DNA of 9,431 bases, taken from contig JABDMN010000401.1 in assembly GCA_013001485.1 (NCBI GenBank), positions 1 to 9,431 of the forward strand, in the 5' to 3' direction. The notes under the pieces are model-generated. The model did not search any database and was not told the DNA's origin. It worked only from the letters and a program-made list of their open reading frames with translations. Position 1 is the first letter of the stretch. Each line of letters starts with the position of its first letter. This document shows positions 1 to 7,546 of this stretch, piece by piece. Source of the DNA: Acidimicrobiia bacterium. GTDB lineage: Bacteria > Actinomycetota > Acidimicrobiia > Spongiisociales > UBA5794. The position numbers and the translations under genes were made by a program.

Positions 1-1
1 C

Positions 2-997
2 ACCTACACCCTCACCGACGGCACTGAGGAACTCACCCTCACGGTGACCGTCATCGTCAGTCCCCGCAACGATCCTCCGGATCTGACGGTGGTATCCGCC
101 GGAACCGTCGACGAGGGGACCGTTGGAGCCACGGTGGGGTTCGTGGACGTGTTCGACGTGGACGGCGACACCTTCTCTGTGTCACTGTCCGGATCGATTG
201 CATCGTCCCTGGCGTTTGATGCTGACAGCGGAACGATCATCACCATCGAACCGCTGGACTACGAGACATCCCCGGGACACAGCATCTTTGTGCGGGCGAC
301 TGATTCGAACGGCGCCTCGGCAGTCCGGGCGCTCACGTTCCTGGTTGCCGACGTCAACGAGGCCCCTTCGCTCGCCGAAAGCACGCTGACAGGGTCGATC
401 GACGGAGAGCCCGGCGACGTGCTCGGAAGCGTCAGCGCTACAGACCCCGATGGCGACGTCCTCCAGTTCGCCATAGAGGACTCGCCTCCTGGTCTCGTCC
501 AGATCGATGGGTCGACGGGGGAGGTCCGCCTGACCGGCAACATCCCGAACCAACCGACCACAGTGCCCATCGTCGTGACCGCAACCGACCCAGGTGGGCT
601 GGTCGCCAAGGCGACGATCCTGGTGGACTTCGTTGATATCACCGCACCGTCGGGCGACCTGTTGATCTCTCCGGACACGGTGTATGAGAGCTTTGGAGAC
701 GGTTGCTCGTTGGGTAACACCAAGGTCTCAGCGGAGGCCAACGTATCGGACACTTCCGGTGTCACATCGGTCGTCATCACATGGACAACCGACTCCCCGG
801 AAGGCCCCATCGAGAACTCCAAGGAGATGGCATTCGTGAAGGGTGACCTCTGGGTGGCAACACTCGAATTCGGTCCAGACACGGTCGACAAGGACACAGG
901 TTCCGTCGGGGTGCCGCTCACGTTCTCCGTCACCGACGCCTACGGCAACGTGGCGTCAGCGGTGCTTGTCGTCACGGTGGTCGACTGCCCGGGGTGA
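2..997 (+). CDS. Cadherin-like repeat protein, C-terminal part (5' end outside window)
   Basis: The frame is open from the left edge to a TGA at 995-997, giving 331 residues with no start codon required inside the window. Residues 1-26 look like the end of a VCBS/cadherin-type domain (TLTVTV strand, then NDPP at 23-26). Residues about 27-122 form a cadherin-like repeat, with acidic DVDGD, LDYE at 85-88 and a closing DVNEAP at 117-122. A second repeat, about 123-214, carries TDPDGD and TATDPGG. Residues about 215-331 resemble a bacterial Ig-like domain, with Cys235 near its start and Cys329 three residues from the end, placed to form a disulfide. Cadherin-type repeats usually bind calcium and build extracellular stalks, so a secreted or surface adhesin or matrix protein is inferred. 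There is no LPXTG motif, C-terminal membrane segment or basic tail, so the anchoring mode is not visible. The exact ligand and full length are unknown. It converges on the dehydratase gene downstream. Confidence 0.85.
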   Translation, partial: TYTLTDGTEELTLTVTVIVSPRNDPPDLTVVSAGTVDEGTVGATVGFVDVFDVDGDTFSVSLSGSIASSLAFDADSGTIITIEPLDYETSPGHSIFVRATDSNGASAVRALTFLVADVNEAPSLAESTLTGSIDGEPGDVLGSVSATDPDGDVLQFAIEDSPPGLVQIDGSTGEVRLTGNIPNQPTTVPIVVTATDPGGLVAKATILVDFVDITAPSGDLLISPDTVYESFGDGCSLGNTKVSAEANVSDTSGVTSVVITWTTDSPEGPIENSKEMAFVKGDLWVATLEFGPDTVDKDTGSVGVPLTFSVTDAYGNVASAVLVVTVVDCPG

Positions 998-1057
998 CGT
1001 AGCTGTCTGGTCGTCAGCGGAATCCCACAAGTAAGAGAGTCCTAGTTGCTGTCGGCT

Positions 1058-1119
1058 AGTCCCTAGCTACGAGAGTCCCTAGTCCCTAGCTGCAAGTCCC
1101 CAGCTGCAAGTCCCCAGCC
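1058..1119. repeat. Heptanucleotide-phased AGTCCCY repeat array
   Basis: The heptamer AGTCCCT/AGTCCCC begins at 1058, 1074, 1081, 1095 and 1109. From 1074 onward the spacings are 7, 14 and 14, so 1074-1115 divides into six heptads, each beginning AG: AGTCCCT twice, then AGCTGCA and AGTCCCC alternating. A degenerate copy, AGTCCT, lies at 1038 within GAGAGTCCTAG, which is echoed by GAGAGTCCCTAG at 1071. The array fills most of the gap between two convergent genes. It has no coding frame of its own. It could be a dispersed intergenic repeat family, a slippage-expanded array or part of a termination region; the sequence alone does not decide. Confidence 0.85.
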
Positions 1120-1173
1120 AAGCGTTCATTGCCGGCGGCCACCGAGCGACCAGGGACTAGGGACTAGGGACTC
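1073..1173. repeat. 17-bp perfect inverted repeat (arms 1073-1089 and 1157-1173)
   Basis: GAGTCCCTAGTCCCTAG at 1073-1089 is the exact reverse complement of 1157-1173. The arms are separated by 67 nt. They are made of the heptamers described separately, so the symmetry may simply reflect opposite orientations of one repeat. In RNA the arms could form a 17-bp stem from either strand, between two convergent genes, which would suit a bidirectional terminator. No T-tract follows either arm and the loop is long, so termination is only a possibility. Confidence 0.7.
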
Positions 1174-1434
1174 GATGGTCGACGCAAGCTCGGTGTCCTT
1201 CGCGGTGAGGCCCCCTGCGTCGTGGGTGGTCAATGCGATCGTCACCTTGCTCCAACGGATGTCGATATCGGGGTGGTGATCGGCGACCTCTGCGGCCAGG
1301 GCGACACGTGTGACAAACCCCATGGCCTCGTTGAAGTCAGTCAACTTGAAGACTCTCGAGATCGTCTCGCCGACAAGCGCCCAGTCGGGATGGTCGGCAA
1401 GAAACTGGGAACGAGCGGTTGCGTCGAGGAGCAT
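1126..1434 (-). CDS. Pterin-4a-carbinolamine dehydratase (PCD/DCoH/PhhB family)
   Basis: This 102-residue protein has the normal length of the family. The hallmark motif is complete: FKLTDFNEAMGFV, then the catalytic-type DHHPDIDIRWSKV, LTTHDAGGLTAKD and a final helix. The family dehydrates 4a-hydroxytetrahydrobiopterin in the cytoplasm, recycling the cofactor of aromatic amino acid hydroxylases. No hydroxylase gene is in the window, and many bacterial members have no proven partner, so the physiological role here is unknown. The ATG at 1434 gives the expected N-terminus (LLDATARSQFLADHPDW). It has no Shine-Dalgarno sequence, but TAGGGT sits 6 nt upstream, which fits a leaderless start. The last 15 residues (ESLVPSPWSLGGRRQ) lie beyond the conserved fold, and part of them is encoded by the AGTCCCT heptamer repeat. 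It is divergent from recO (53 nt apart) and convergent with the cadherin-like gene. Confidence 0.95.
   Translation of the reverse strand: MLLDATARSQFLADHPDWALVGETISRVFKLTDFNEAMGFVTRVALAAEVADHHPDIDIRWSKVTIALTTHDAGGLTAKDTELASTIESLVPSPWSLGGRRQ
1152..1172. repeat. Three tandem AGGGACT heptamers, inverse of the upstream array
   Basis: AGGGACT occurs three times head to tail at 1152, 1159 and 1166. It is the exact reverse complement of AGTCCCT in the array at 1058-1119. These copies lie inside the 3' end of the dehydratase gene on the minus strand and encode part of the Ser-Leu-Val-Pro-Ser-Pro stretch of its tail. Confidence 0.9.
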
Positions 1435-1440
1435 GACGGA

Positions 1441-1446
1441 ACCCTA
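1441..1446 (-). promoter_or_regulatory. Putative -10 element of the dehydratase gene
   Basis: On the minus strand TAGGGT (TANNNT type) ends exactly 6 nt before the ATG at 1434, so transcription would start on the A of the start codon. No -35 hexamer is recognisable 16-18 nt upstream. It overlaps the short divergent spacer shared with recO. Confidence 0.4.
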
Positions 1447-1472
1447 CGTCAGGGTGTGTCGCTGGGTCGGGA

Positions 1473-1478
1473 TAGGCT
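1473..1478 (+). promoter_or_regulatory. Putative -10 element of recO
   Basis: TAGGCT (TANNNT type) lies 9 nt before the recO ATG at 1488. Transcription from it would start at or within about 3 nt of the ATG, leaving no room for a ribosome binding site, and none is seen. No convincing -35 box is present. Confidence 0.4.
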
Positions 1479-1487
1479 CGGCTCTCT

Positions 1488-2207
1488 ATGGCACTGCGTC
1501 ATGACCAGGGGATCGTGCTTCGATCGTTTCCGTTCGGGGACGCCGACCGCGTCGTCGTCCTGCTGAGCCCCAACAACGGCAAGCTCCGCACCGTCGCCAA
1601 GGGGATCCGCAAGACGAAGAGCCGCTTCGGAGGCAGGCTCGAGCCATTCACTCACGTCGACCTCGTCCTCTACGAGGGCCGCAACCTGGACACCATCACC
1701 CAGGTGGCCGTCGTCGACGCCTTTCCTCATCTCCGCTCCGACCTCGATCGAGTCGTCGCCGCCGGCACGATGGTCGAGGTTGCCGATGCCGTTGCTCAGG
1801 AGGGGGAGTCGGCGCTGCGGCTCTTCTTGCTGCTGCGAAGAGGACTCGAGCGTCTGGAGGCAACCGAAGCCCACGCAGACCTGGTCACCTCGTTCTTGTT
1901 GAAGTCGGCCTCGATCGTCGGAGTCGCTCCCGGGCTGGACGAATGCGCAGGGTGCGGCACCGAGACCGGGCTCACCAGGTTCAGCTTTGCCGACGGTGGT
2001 GCCCTGTGCGAGAGGTGCCGGACTCCCCAGTCGTATGCACTGAGAGACGGCCTCACCGACTACCTGGCGGGCCTGGCAACGGCCGAGCTCGACGCGCTCC
2101 CCGAGGCCGATGCCGGGTTGAGTCGCGAGGCGATGGGCGTGACCCGCCGATTCCTCGAGTACCACCTCGATCACCGGCTCCGATCGTTGGCTGTCCTCGA
2201 TGAGTGA
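1488..2207 (+). CDS. recO: DNA repair protein RecO
   Basis: This 239-residue protein matches RecO in length and layout. The N-terminal OB fold carries GIVLRSFPFGDADRVVVLLS, then GKLRTVAKGIRKTKSRFGGRLEPF (residues about 8-53), which forms the DNA-binding face. A helical region follows, then a zinc site formed by Cys153, Cys156, Cys174 and Cys177. RecO anneals single strands and, with RecR, loads RecA onto SSB-coated gaps in the RecFOR pathway. The ATG at 1488 gives the usual short N-terminus before GIVLR. There is no Shine-Dalgarno sequence, and a -10-like TAGGCT lies 9 nt upstream. The 3' end overlaps uppS by 8 nt, so the two are probably co-transcribed and translationally coupled. The recO-uppS pairing is common in actinobacteria. 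Confidence 0.97.
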   Translation: MALRHDQGIVLRSFPFGDADRVVVLLSPNNGKLRTVAKGIRKTKSRFGGRLEPFTHVDLVLYEGRNLDTITQVAVVDAFPHLRSDLDRVVAAGTMVEVADAVAQEGESALRLFLLLRRGLERLEATEAHADLVTSFLLKSASIVGVAPGLDECAGCGTETGLTRFSFADGGALCERCRTPQSYALRDGLTDYLAGLATAELDALPEADAGLSREAMGVTRRFLEYHLDHRLRSLAVLDE

Positions 2208-2931
2208 GATCGACACCACGAGGATCCCGCGGCACGTCGCGATCATCCTCGACGGCAACGGGCGCTGGGCCAACGCCCGCGGCCTCCCCCGTACCGCCGG
2301 TCATGCGCAGGGTGAGCCCGTGCTGTTCGACGTGATCGAGGCAGCCCTCGACCTCGGTATCGAGTGGCTGACGGCCTACGTCTTTTCAACGGAGAACTGG
2401 TCTCGCTCTCCCGAGGAAGTCGCGTTCCTCATGGAGTTCAACCGGGACCTGCTGCGCCGCCGTCGTGACGACATGAACGAGTGGGGCATTCGCATCCGAT
2501 TCATCGGCGACCGCGACGATCCGCGGGTGCCCGATGCGTTGCGGACAGAGATCGCCGAAGCCGAAGCCCTCACCGTGGCGAATACCCGCATGAATCTCGT
2601 GTTTGCCTTCAACTACGGCTCCCGCGGAGAAATCGCGACCGCCGCTCAGGAGCTGGCTGCCAGAGTCGCCGCCGGAGAATTGCTGGCCGACGACGTCGAC
2701 GTCGACGCCGTCTCTCGGCATCTCTACGCCTCCGATATGCCAGATCCCGATCTCCTGATCCGCACCAGCGGGGAGCGGCGTCTCTCGAACTTCCTGATGT
2801 GGCAGTCCGCCTACAGCGAGCTGGTCTTCACCGACGTGTTGTGGCCAGACTTCTCCCGCGATGTCTTCGCGGACTGCATCGTCGAGTACCAGAACCGGAT
2901 CAGGCGCTTTGGCGGTGCTGAAGAGGCCTGA
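2200..2931 (+). CDS. uppS: Isoprenyl transferase (di-trans,poly-cis-polyprenyl diphosphate synthase, UppS family)
   Basis: This 243-residue cytoplasmic cis-prenyltransferase adds isopentenyl units to an allylic diphosphate to make the lipid carrier for peptidoglycan and other wall polymers. All family signatures are present: HVAIILDGNGRWA with the metal-binding Asp18, RTAGHAQG at 31-38, FSTENW at 62-67, NYGSRGEI at 138-144, and DPDLLIRTSGE at 182-192 followed by Arg194, Ser196 and Glu207, which bind the isopentenyl diphosphate. It ends with the typical RIRRFGG. Chain length (C50 or C55) cannot be read from the sequence. The ATG at 2200 lies inside the last codons of recO and has no evident Shine-Dalgarno sequence, so translation probably depends on coupling to recO. 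Confidence 0.96.
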   Translation: MSEIDTTRIPRHVAIILDGNGRWANARGLPRTAGHAQGEPVLFDVIEAALDLGIEWLTAYVFSTENWSRSPEEVAFLMEFNRDLLRRRRDDMNEWGIRIRFIGDRDDPRVPDALRTEIAEAEALTVANTRMNLVFAFNYGSRGEIATAAQELAARVAAGELLADDVDVDAVSRHLYASDMPDPDLLIRTSGERRLSNFLMWQSAYSELVFTDVLWPDFSRDVFADCIVEYQNRIRRFGGAEEA

Positions 2932-2949
2932 GCCACAGGAGATCAGCAC

Positions 2950-2955
2950 TACCAT
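2950..2955 (+). promoter_or_regulatory. Putative -10 element of glyS
   Basis: TACCAT (TANNNT type) lies 9 nt before the glyS ATG at 2965, in the 33-nt gap after uppS. The only Shine-Dalgarno-like string, AGGAG at 2937-2941, is 23 nt from the ATG, too far to serve it. A leaderless glyS transcript in addition to read-through from uppS is therefore plausible. No clear -35 box is seen. Confidence 0.4.
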
Positions 2956-2964
2956 CCCCGCCTC

Positions 2965-4269
<1,305 letters not shown>

Positions 4270-4274
4270 TCGCG

Positions 4275-4290
4275 GGCCCGGTCCGGGGCC
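4275..4290 (+). terminator. Weak GC-rich hairpin after glyS
   Basis: GGCCC at 4275-4279 can pair with GGGCC at 4286-4290 across a 6-nt loop, just after the glyS stop. There is no T-tract, so it is at best a weak or Rho-assisted attenuator between glyS and the dnaG promoter; it may be incidental to the GC content. Confidence 0.2.
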
Positions 4291-4303
4291 AGACCACTCC
4301 CCG

Positions 4304-4309
4304 TACACT
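4304..4309 (+). promoter_or_regulatory. Putative -10 element of dnaG-sigA
   Basis: TACACT is a good TANNNT -10 match, 10 nt before the GTG start of dnaG at 4320. Transcription from it would begin within a few bases of the GTG, leaving no space for a ribosome binding site. No -35 match is visible. It would drive both dnaG and the overlapping sigA. Confidence 0.45.
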
Positions 4310-4319
4310 GGCGATCACT

Positions 4320-6083
4320 GTGGCGTATCCCCGAGAAGACATCGACCGAGTGCGGGATGCGACCGACCTCGCCGAACTGGCCGCCGAAGTGACCAAGGTG
4401 AAGCGATCTGGCCGGTCGACGATGGCCGTGTGCCCGTTTCACCAGGAGAAAACGCCCTCGCTGTCCATCGACGCTGCCCGCGGCCTCTATCACTGCTTCG
4501 GATGCGGCAAGAGCGGCGACGTGTTCCGGTGGGTGCAAGAGACACAGAACACCGACTTCGTGGGGGCCCTCGAGCTGCTGGCCCGTCGCGCCGGCATCGC
4601 TCTCACCCAGGACCCGGAAGCCTCCAAGCGTCGCGACCGGCGTGAGGAATTGGTCCGCGCCACCGAAACGGCCGTCGCCTTCTATCTGGACCGCCTCAAG
4701 ACCGGCGACGACGCCGGTTCTGCGCGTTCCTATCTACGCAGTCGTGGCTACGACGGTGAGGTCGTCGACCAGTTCTCGATCGGCTACTCACCCGATTCGT
4801 GGGATGCGCTGACCAAACACCTCAATCAGGCCGGAATCTCCGATGACGTGATGATTACCGCCGGCCTCGCCTCCCGGGCCCGCACTGGTAGACCGGTCGA
4901 TCGGTTCCGGGGCCGGGTGATGTTCCCCATCTACGACGTCAGAGGTGATGCCGTCGGCTTCGGCGCACGGGTGCTCGACGGCGACGGGCCCAAGTACCTC
5001 AACTCGCCGGAGACGCCGATCTATCACAAGTCCCGGCTGCTCTACGGTCTCAATTGGGCCAAGTCGGCAATGGTCACCAGGTCACAAGCCGTGGTCGTGG
5101 AGGGCTACACGGATGTGATCGCCATGCAGCTCGCCGGTCACCCTGTGGCGGTGGCGACGTGTGGGACGGCGCTGGGGACCGAGCATCTGGACCTTCTCCG
5201 TCGCTTCACCGAGCGAGTTGTTCTCGCCTTCGATGCCGACGCCGCCGGTGCCGGAGCGGCCCTCCGCGGTTTCGAACAGTCGATGCCCGGTGACCTCGAT
5301 CTGCGTGTTGCCGTTCTCCCCGAGGGCCGTGACCCTGCCGACCTCGTAGGCGACGGCGATGAGCGCTCGCTGATCAAGGCCATCGAGGAGTCCCAGCCCC
5401 TGATGCAGTTCCGCATCGAGCAGGAGTTGAAGGGGTTCGACCTGGAGGAGCCAGAGGCCCGGGGGAGGGCAGTGGCTGCGGTGGGAGCCGTCGTGGCGCT
5501 CCACCCTGACCCGGTTGCCCGCCATGAGTACTCGGTGATGGTCGCTCGCCGCACCGGTGTCGAACTGCCGTACGTTGAGCGGACGGTCGCCCAGGCTCGG
5601 GGCGGCCAGCCGTCCCAGGCTCCCATTCCGCGTCCCGCTCCCGGCCCGGCAGGTCGTGCTTCGGGTCAGGTGAAGGCGGAGCGGGAGATGTTGCGGCTTC
5701 TGCTCGCCAACGACTCGGCCACTCGCGCCATGGATCTCGAAGCCGCCTGGTTCACACTGCCCGAGCATCGGTCGGGGTTCTCGTTCCTTACCGAGCGGCT
5801 GGAAGGGGTGGCGCCGGGCGTACCGCCGGATCTCGGGGCCTGGCTCGGTTCCGGCGAAGGCCCCGAGCAGGAGCTGCTCGCAGCCCTTGCCCTCGAGGAC
5901 AGACCCTTGGCGAATCCTGACGATCTGGAGAAACGCCTCAAGAGAGGTGCGGTTGAGCGCCGAATCGATGACATGAAGCGACAGCTCGAGTCGATGTCGC
6001 CAGAATCGCGGGAGTATTCAACCGGTCTCACCGAGTTGATAGCTTTGGAGCGGGAACGTCGGAAGCTGGGGAGAGCCGAATGA
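4320..6083 (+). CDS. dnaG: DNA primase DnaG
   Basis: This 587-residue primase synthesises RNA primers at the replication fork. The CHC2 zinc domain is formed by Cys38, His41, Cys59 and Cys62 ([13 protein letters not shown] ... [12 protein letters not shown]). The RNA polymerase core follows, with [22 protein letters not shown] and [14 protein letters not shown]. The TOPRIM metal site includes EGYTD at 261-265, FDADAAG at 304-310 and GRDPADL at 336-342. A proline-rich linker (about 430-448) leads to a divergent C-terminal helicase-interaction domain. The GTG at 4320 gives the usual [17 protein letters not shown] start; no Shine-Dalgarno sequence is seen, but a -10-like TACACT sits 10 nt upstream. 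It overlaps sigA by 4 nt (ATGA), so replication priming and the main sigma factor are likely expressed together. Confidence 0.98.
   Translation: MAYPREDIDRVRDATDLAELAAEVTKVKRSGRSTMAVCPFHQEKTPSLSIDAARGLYHCFGCGKSGDVFRWVQETQNTDFVGALELLARRAGIALTQDPEASKRRDRREELVRATETAVAFYLDRLKTGDDAGSARSYLRSRGYDGEVVDQFSIGYSPDSWDALTKHLNQAGISDDVMITAGLASRARTGRPVDRFRGRVMFPIYDVRGDAVGFGARVLDGDGPKYLNSPETPIYHKSRLLYGLNWAKSAMVTRSQAVVVEGYTDVIAMQLAGHPVAVATCGTALGTEHLDLLRRFTERVVLAFDADAAGAGAALRGFEQSMPGDLDLRVAVLPEGRDPADLVGDGDERSLIKAIEESQPLMQFRIEQELKGFDLEEPEARGRAVAAVGAVVALHPDPVARHEYSVMVARRTGVELPYVERTVAQARGGQPSQAPIPRPAPGPAGRASGQVKAEREMLRLLLANDSATRAMDLEAAWFTLPEHRSGFSFLTERLEGVAPGVPPDLGAWLGSGEGPEQELLAALALEDRPLANPDDLEKRLKRGAVERRIDDMKRQLESMSPESREYSTGLTELIALERERRKLGRAE
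6068..6073 (+). promoter_or_regulatory. Ribosome binding site of sigA
   Basis: GGGGAG lies 6 nt before the sigA ATG at 6080, inside the last codons of dnaG. This clear Shine-Dalgarno sequence contrasts with the upstream genes of the block, which lack one, and supports the ATG at 6080 as the start. Confidence 0.65.
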
Positions 6084-7219
6084 AGCAGAACGTGAAAGCC
6101 GTGCTGGAGATCCTCCAGCAGCGCGGCGACCAGCGTGGCTTCCTCGTGATCTCCGAGGTCCACCAGGAGCTCGAAGATGCCGACGCCCCGGCCGAGGCGT
6201 TCGACGAAGTCGTCGAAGCTCTCGCCAAACACGGCATCAGCATCCGCGAGGATTCCGACGACCTGATGACGGCCACCGCCCTCAGTGGCGACGAGCTTGT
6301 CCACGTGTCAGATCCCGTCCGCATGTACCTCCAGGAGATCGGCCGCTACCCGTTGCTAACGGCCCAGCAAGAGGTCGAGCTGGCACTGCAGATGGAATCC
6401 GGAACCCGGGCCGAAGAGAAGCTCCTGGAAATCGCTGACAAAGCATCAGACGCCGAACGGGTGATCCTGCAGCGCACCAGTCGCCTTGCCGACCGAGCCC
6501 GCAAGCGCCTTGTCGAGGCGAACCTGCGTCTCGTCGTGTCCATCGCCAAGAAGTACGTCGGGCGCGGGTTGTCGCTGCTCGACCTCATCCAGGAGGGCAA
6601 CCTCGGTCTGATCCGTGCCGTCGAGAAGTTCGACTATCGCAAGGGCTTCAAGTTCTCGACCTACGCCACCTGGTGGATTCGTCAGTCGGTTACCCGTGCC
6701 CTCGCCGATCAGGCACGCACCATCCGGGTGCCGGTCCACATGGTGGAGACGATCAACAAGCTCGCTGCCACCCAGCGCCACTTGCTGCAGGAGCTGAAGC
6801 GGGAGCCCACGATCGAAGAGATCGCGACTGAGTTGGAGCTGGAACCGGCCAAGGTCACAGAGCTGCGCCGCATCGCCCAGGACCCGGTGTCCCTGGAGAC
6901 TCCGCTCGGCGAAGAGGAGGACTCGACCCTCGGCGACTTCGTTCCCGACGAAGAGGCCGACGTACCTGTAGAGGCTGCCGCCTTTGCGCTGCTGCAGGAG
7001 TATCTGTCGCTGGCCATGGAGCAACTCAACGATCGCGAGCGGCAAGTCCTCGTCATGAGGTTTGGGCTCGCTGATGGCAAGGTGCGGACGCTCGAAGAGG
7101 TCGGCGACCACTTCGAGGTCACGAGGGAGCGGATCCGTCAGATCGAGACGAAGGCGCTGGCAAAGCTGAGACAGCCGGCACGATCTCGTCAGCTCGAGGG
7201 CTACCTGGAGCAAGCCTGA
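6080..7219 (+). CDS. sigA: Principal RNA polymerase sigma factor (sigma-70 group 1, SigA/RpoD)
   Basis: This 379-residue protein directs RNA polymerase to housekeeping promoters. Residues about 3-58 look like a region 1.1 winged-helix fold ([19 protein letters not shown] ... LAKHGISI), which marks a group 1 factor. Region 1.2 begins at [16 protein letters not shown] (78-93). Region 2 runs from [17 protein letters not shown] through [19 protein letters not shown] and [19 protein letters not shown], which binds the -10 element. Region 3 includes [14 protein letters not shown] and the [10 protein letters not shown] helix. Region 4 has [15 protein letters not shown], the [20 protein letters not shown] helix-turn-helix (337-356) for the -35 element, and KALAKLR. 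It lacks the long acidic N-terminal extension of mycobacterial SigA. The start is shared with the dnaG stop (ATGA) and has a good Shine-Dalgarno sequence. The stop is only 7 nt from the convergent tRNA gene. Confidence 0.98.
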   Translation: MKQNVKAVLEILQQRGDQRGFLVISEVHQELEDADAPAEAFDEVVEALAKHGISIREDSDDLMTATALSGDELVHVSDPVRMYLQEIGRYPLLTAQQEVELALQMESGTRAEEKLLEIADKASDAERVILQRTSRLADRARKRLVEANLRLVVSIAKKYVGRGLSLLDLIQEGNLGLIRAVEKFDYRKGFKFSTYATWWIRQSVTRALADQARTIRVPVHMVETINKLAATQRHLLQELKREPTIEEIATELELEPAKVTELRRIAQDPVSLETPLGEEEDSTLGDFVPDEEADVPVEAAAFALLQEYLSLAMEQLNDRERQVLVMRFGLADGKVRTLEEVGDHFEVTRERIRQIETKALAKLRQPARSRQLEGYLEQA

Positions 7220-7226
7220 GGCGAGG

Positions 7227-7302
7227 TGGCTCCGGGGGTGGGACTCGAACCCACAACCTACGGATTAACAGTCCGCCGCTCTGCCGATTGAGCTACCCCG
7301 GA
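7227..7302 (-). tRNA. tRNA-Asn (anticodon GUU), CCA encoded
   Basis: Read on the minus strand, the sequence folds as a full cloverleaf: acceptor TCCGGGG/CCCCGGA, D-arm GCTC/GAGC with an AATCGGCA loop, anticodon stem GCGGA/TCCGT around the loop CTGTTAA (anticodon GTT), a 5-nt variable loop, and T-arm GTGGG-TTCGAGT-CCCAC. The anticodon decodes AAC and AAU. The body is 73 nt (7302 down to 7230), the discriminator is G at 7230, and CCA follows directly at 7229-7227. The 3' end lies 7 nt from the sigA stop in a convergent arrangement, so any terminator for the tRNA would have to lie in sigA antisense sequence or be absent. Confidence 0.97.
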
Positions 7303-7314
7303 ATGAGGCCCGGG

Positions 7315-7323
7315 ATCGTACCA
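7315..7323 (-). promoter_or_regulatory. Extended -10 promoter of tRNA-Asn
   Basis: On the minus strand TGGTACGAT matches an extended -10 (TGN plus TANNNT). It ends 12 nt before the tRNA 5' end, which would give a leader of roughly 5 nt for processing by RNase P. No -35 box was found at 16-18 nt, which is tolerable for extended -10 promoters. Confidence 0.5.
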
Positions 7324-7356
7324 CGGGCATCCCAGGCTTCTTCTTCGGCAACTGGG

Positions 7357-7390
7357 GTCATTCGCTTCAACTCGCAAATGACTAGTTATT
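7357..7390. promoter_or_regulatory. Two overlapping inverted repeats upstream of the Calx-beta gene
   Basis: GTCATT at 7357-7362 is matched by AATGAC at 7377-7382 with a 14-nt spacer. The second arm also begins a near-palindrome, AATGACTAGTTATT at 7377-7390, symmetric around ACTAGT at 12 of 14 positions. This is the least GC-rich part of the spacer between the tRNA and the Calx-beta gene. An operator for a dimeric regulator is possible; no regulator gene is nearby to support it. Confidence 0.35.
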
Positions 7391-7394
7391 CGGG

Positions 7395-7526
7395 TGTCTC
7401 CGGCTAATACTTCTGGCGGAATAGCTCAACCTGGTCCATACTGGCCCCGAGGGGACGGCCGCACGCGGTCGTGATTGGTCCAGAGGATGCCAGTCGGAGA
7501 CAGGTAGAGAACGGTGCTCCGGCACC
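7395..7526 (+). promoter_or_regulatory. Possible structured RNA leader of the Calx-beta gene
   Basis: TGTCTCCGGCT at 7395-7405 can pair with AGTCGGAGACA at 7492-7502 over 11 bp with one G-U. Nested inside is a 6-bp stem, 7411-7416 with 7480-7485 (one G-U). Inside that is a 7-bp hairpin, ACGGCCG (7455-7461) with CGGTCGT (7466-7472), loop CACG. A further hairpin, GGTGC-TCCG-GCACC at 7513-7526, follows. GGTCC at 7477-7481 could alternatively pair with GGACC at 7536-7540, just before the ribosome binding site, which would compete with the nested stem. The layout resembles a cis-regulatory leader, but no known riboswitch consensus was recognised, and the transcription start is not known. Confidence 0.3.
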
Positions 7527-7546
7527 ACCGACGACGGACCACCAAT

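Noticed and set aside
259..933. Minus-strand open frame of 224 codons opposite the cadherin-like gene
   Set aside because: Composition is Ser/Thr/Val-rich as expected from reading the complement of an Asp/Val/Thr-rich repeat protein; no fold or motif was seen.
1058..1172. Possible CRISPR array
   Set aside because: Units are only 7 nt, the intervening heptads are themselves repeated, and there are no unique spacers or cas genes.
1449..2273. Long minus-strand open frame (274 codons) opposite recO
   Set aside because: It is the shadow of recO and early uppS in high-GC DNA, where the opposite strand is often open. It shows no recognisable motif, while recO in the other frame is complete.
2937..2941. 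AGGAG as the ribosome binding site of glyS
   Set aside because: It is 23 nt from the ATG at 2965 and no in-frame start codon lies at a usable distance from it.
6446..7213. Minus-strand open frame opposite sigA (255 codons)
   Set aside because: Lies wholly within sigA, whose sigma-70 regions are complete; the minus frame has no family motif and no ribosome binding site.
7422..7435. tRNA D-arm-like string TAGCTCAACCTGGT
   Set aside because: No GAGC partner, anticodon arm, T-arm or acceptor stem follows, so it is not a tRNA gene or a clear tRNA fragment.
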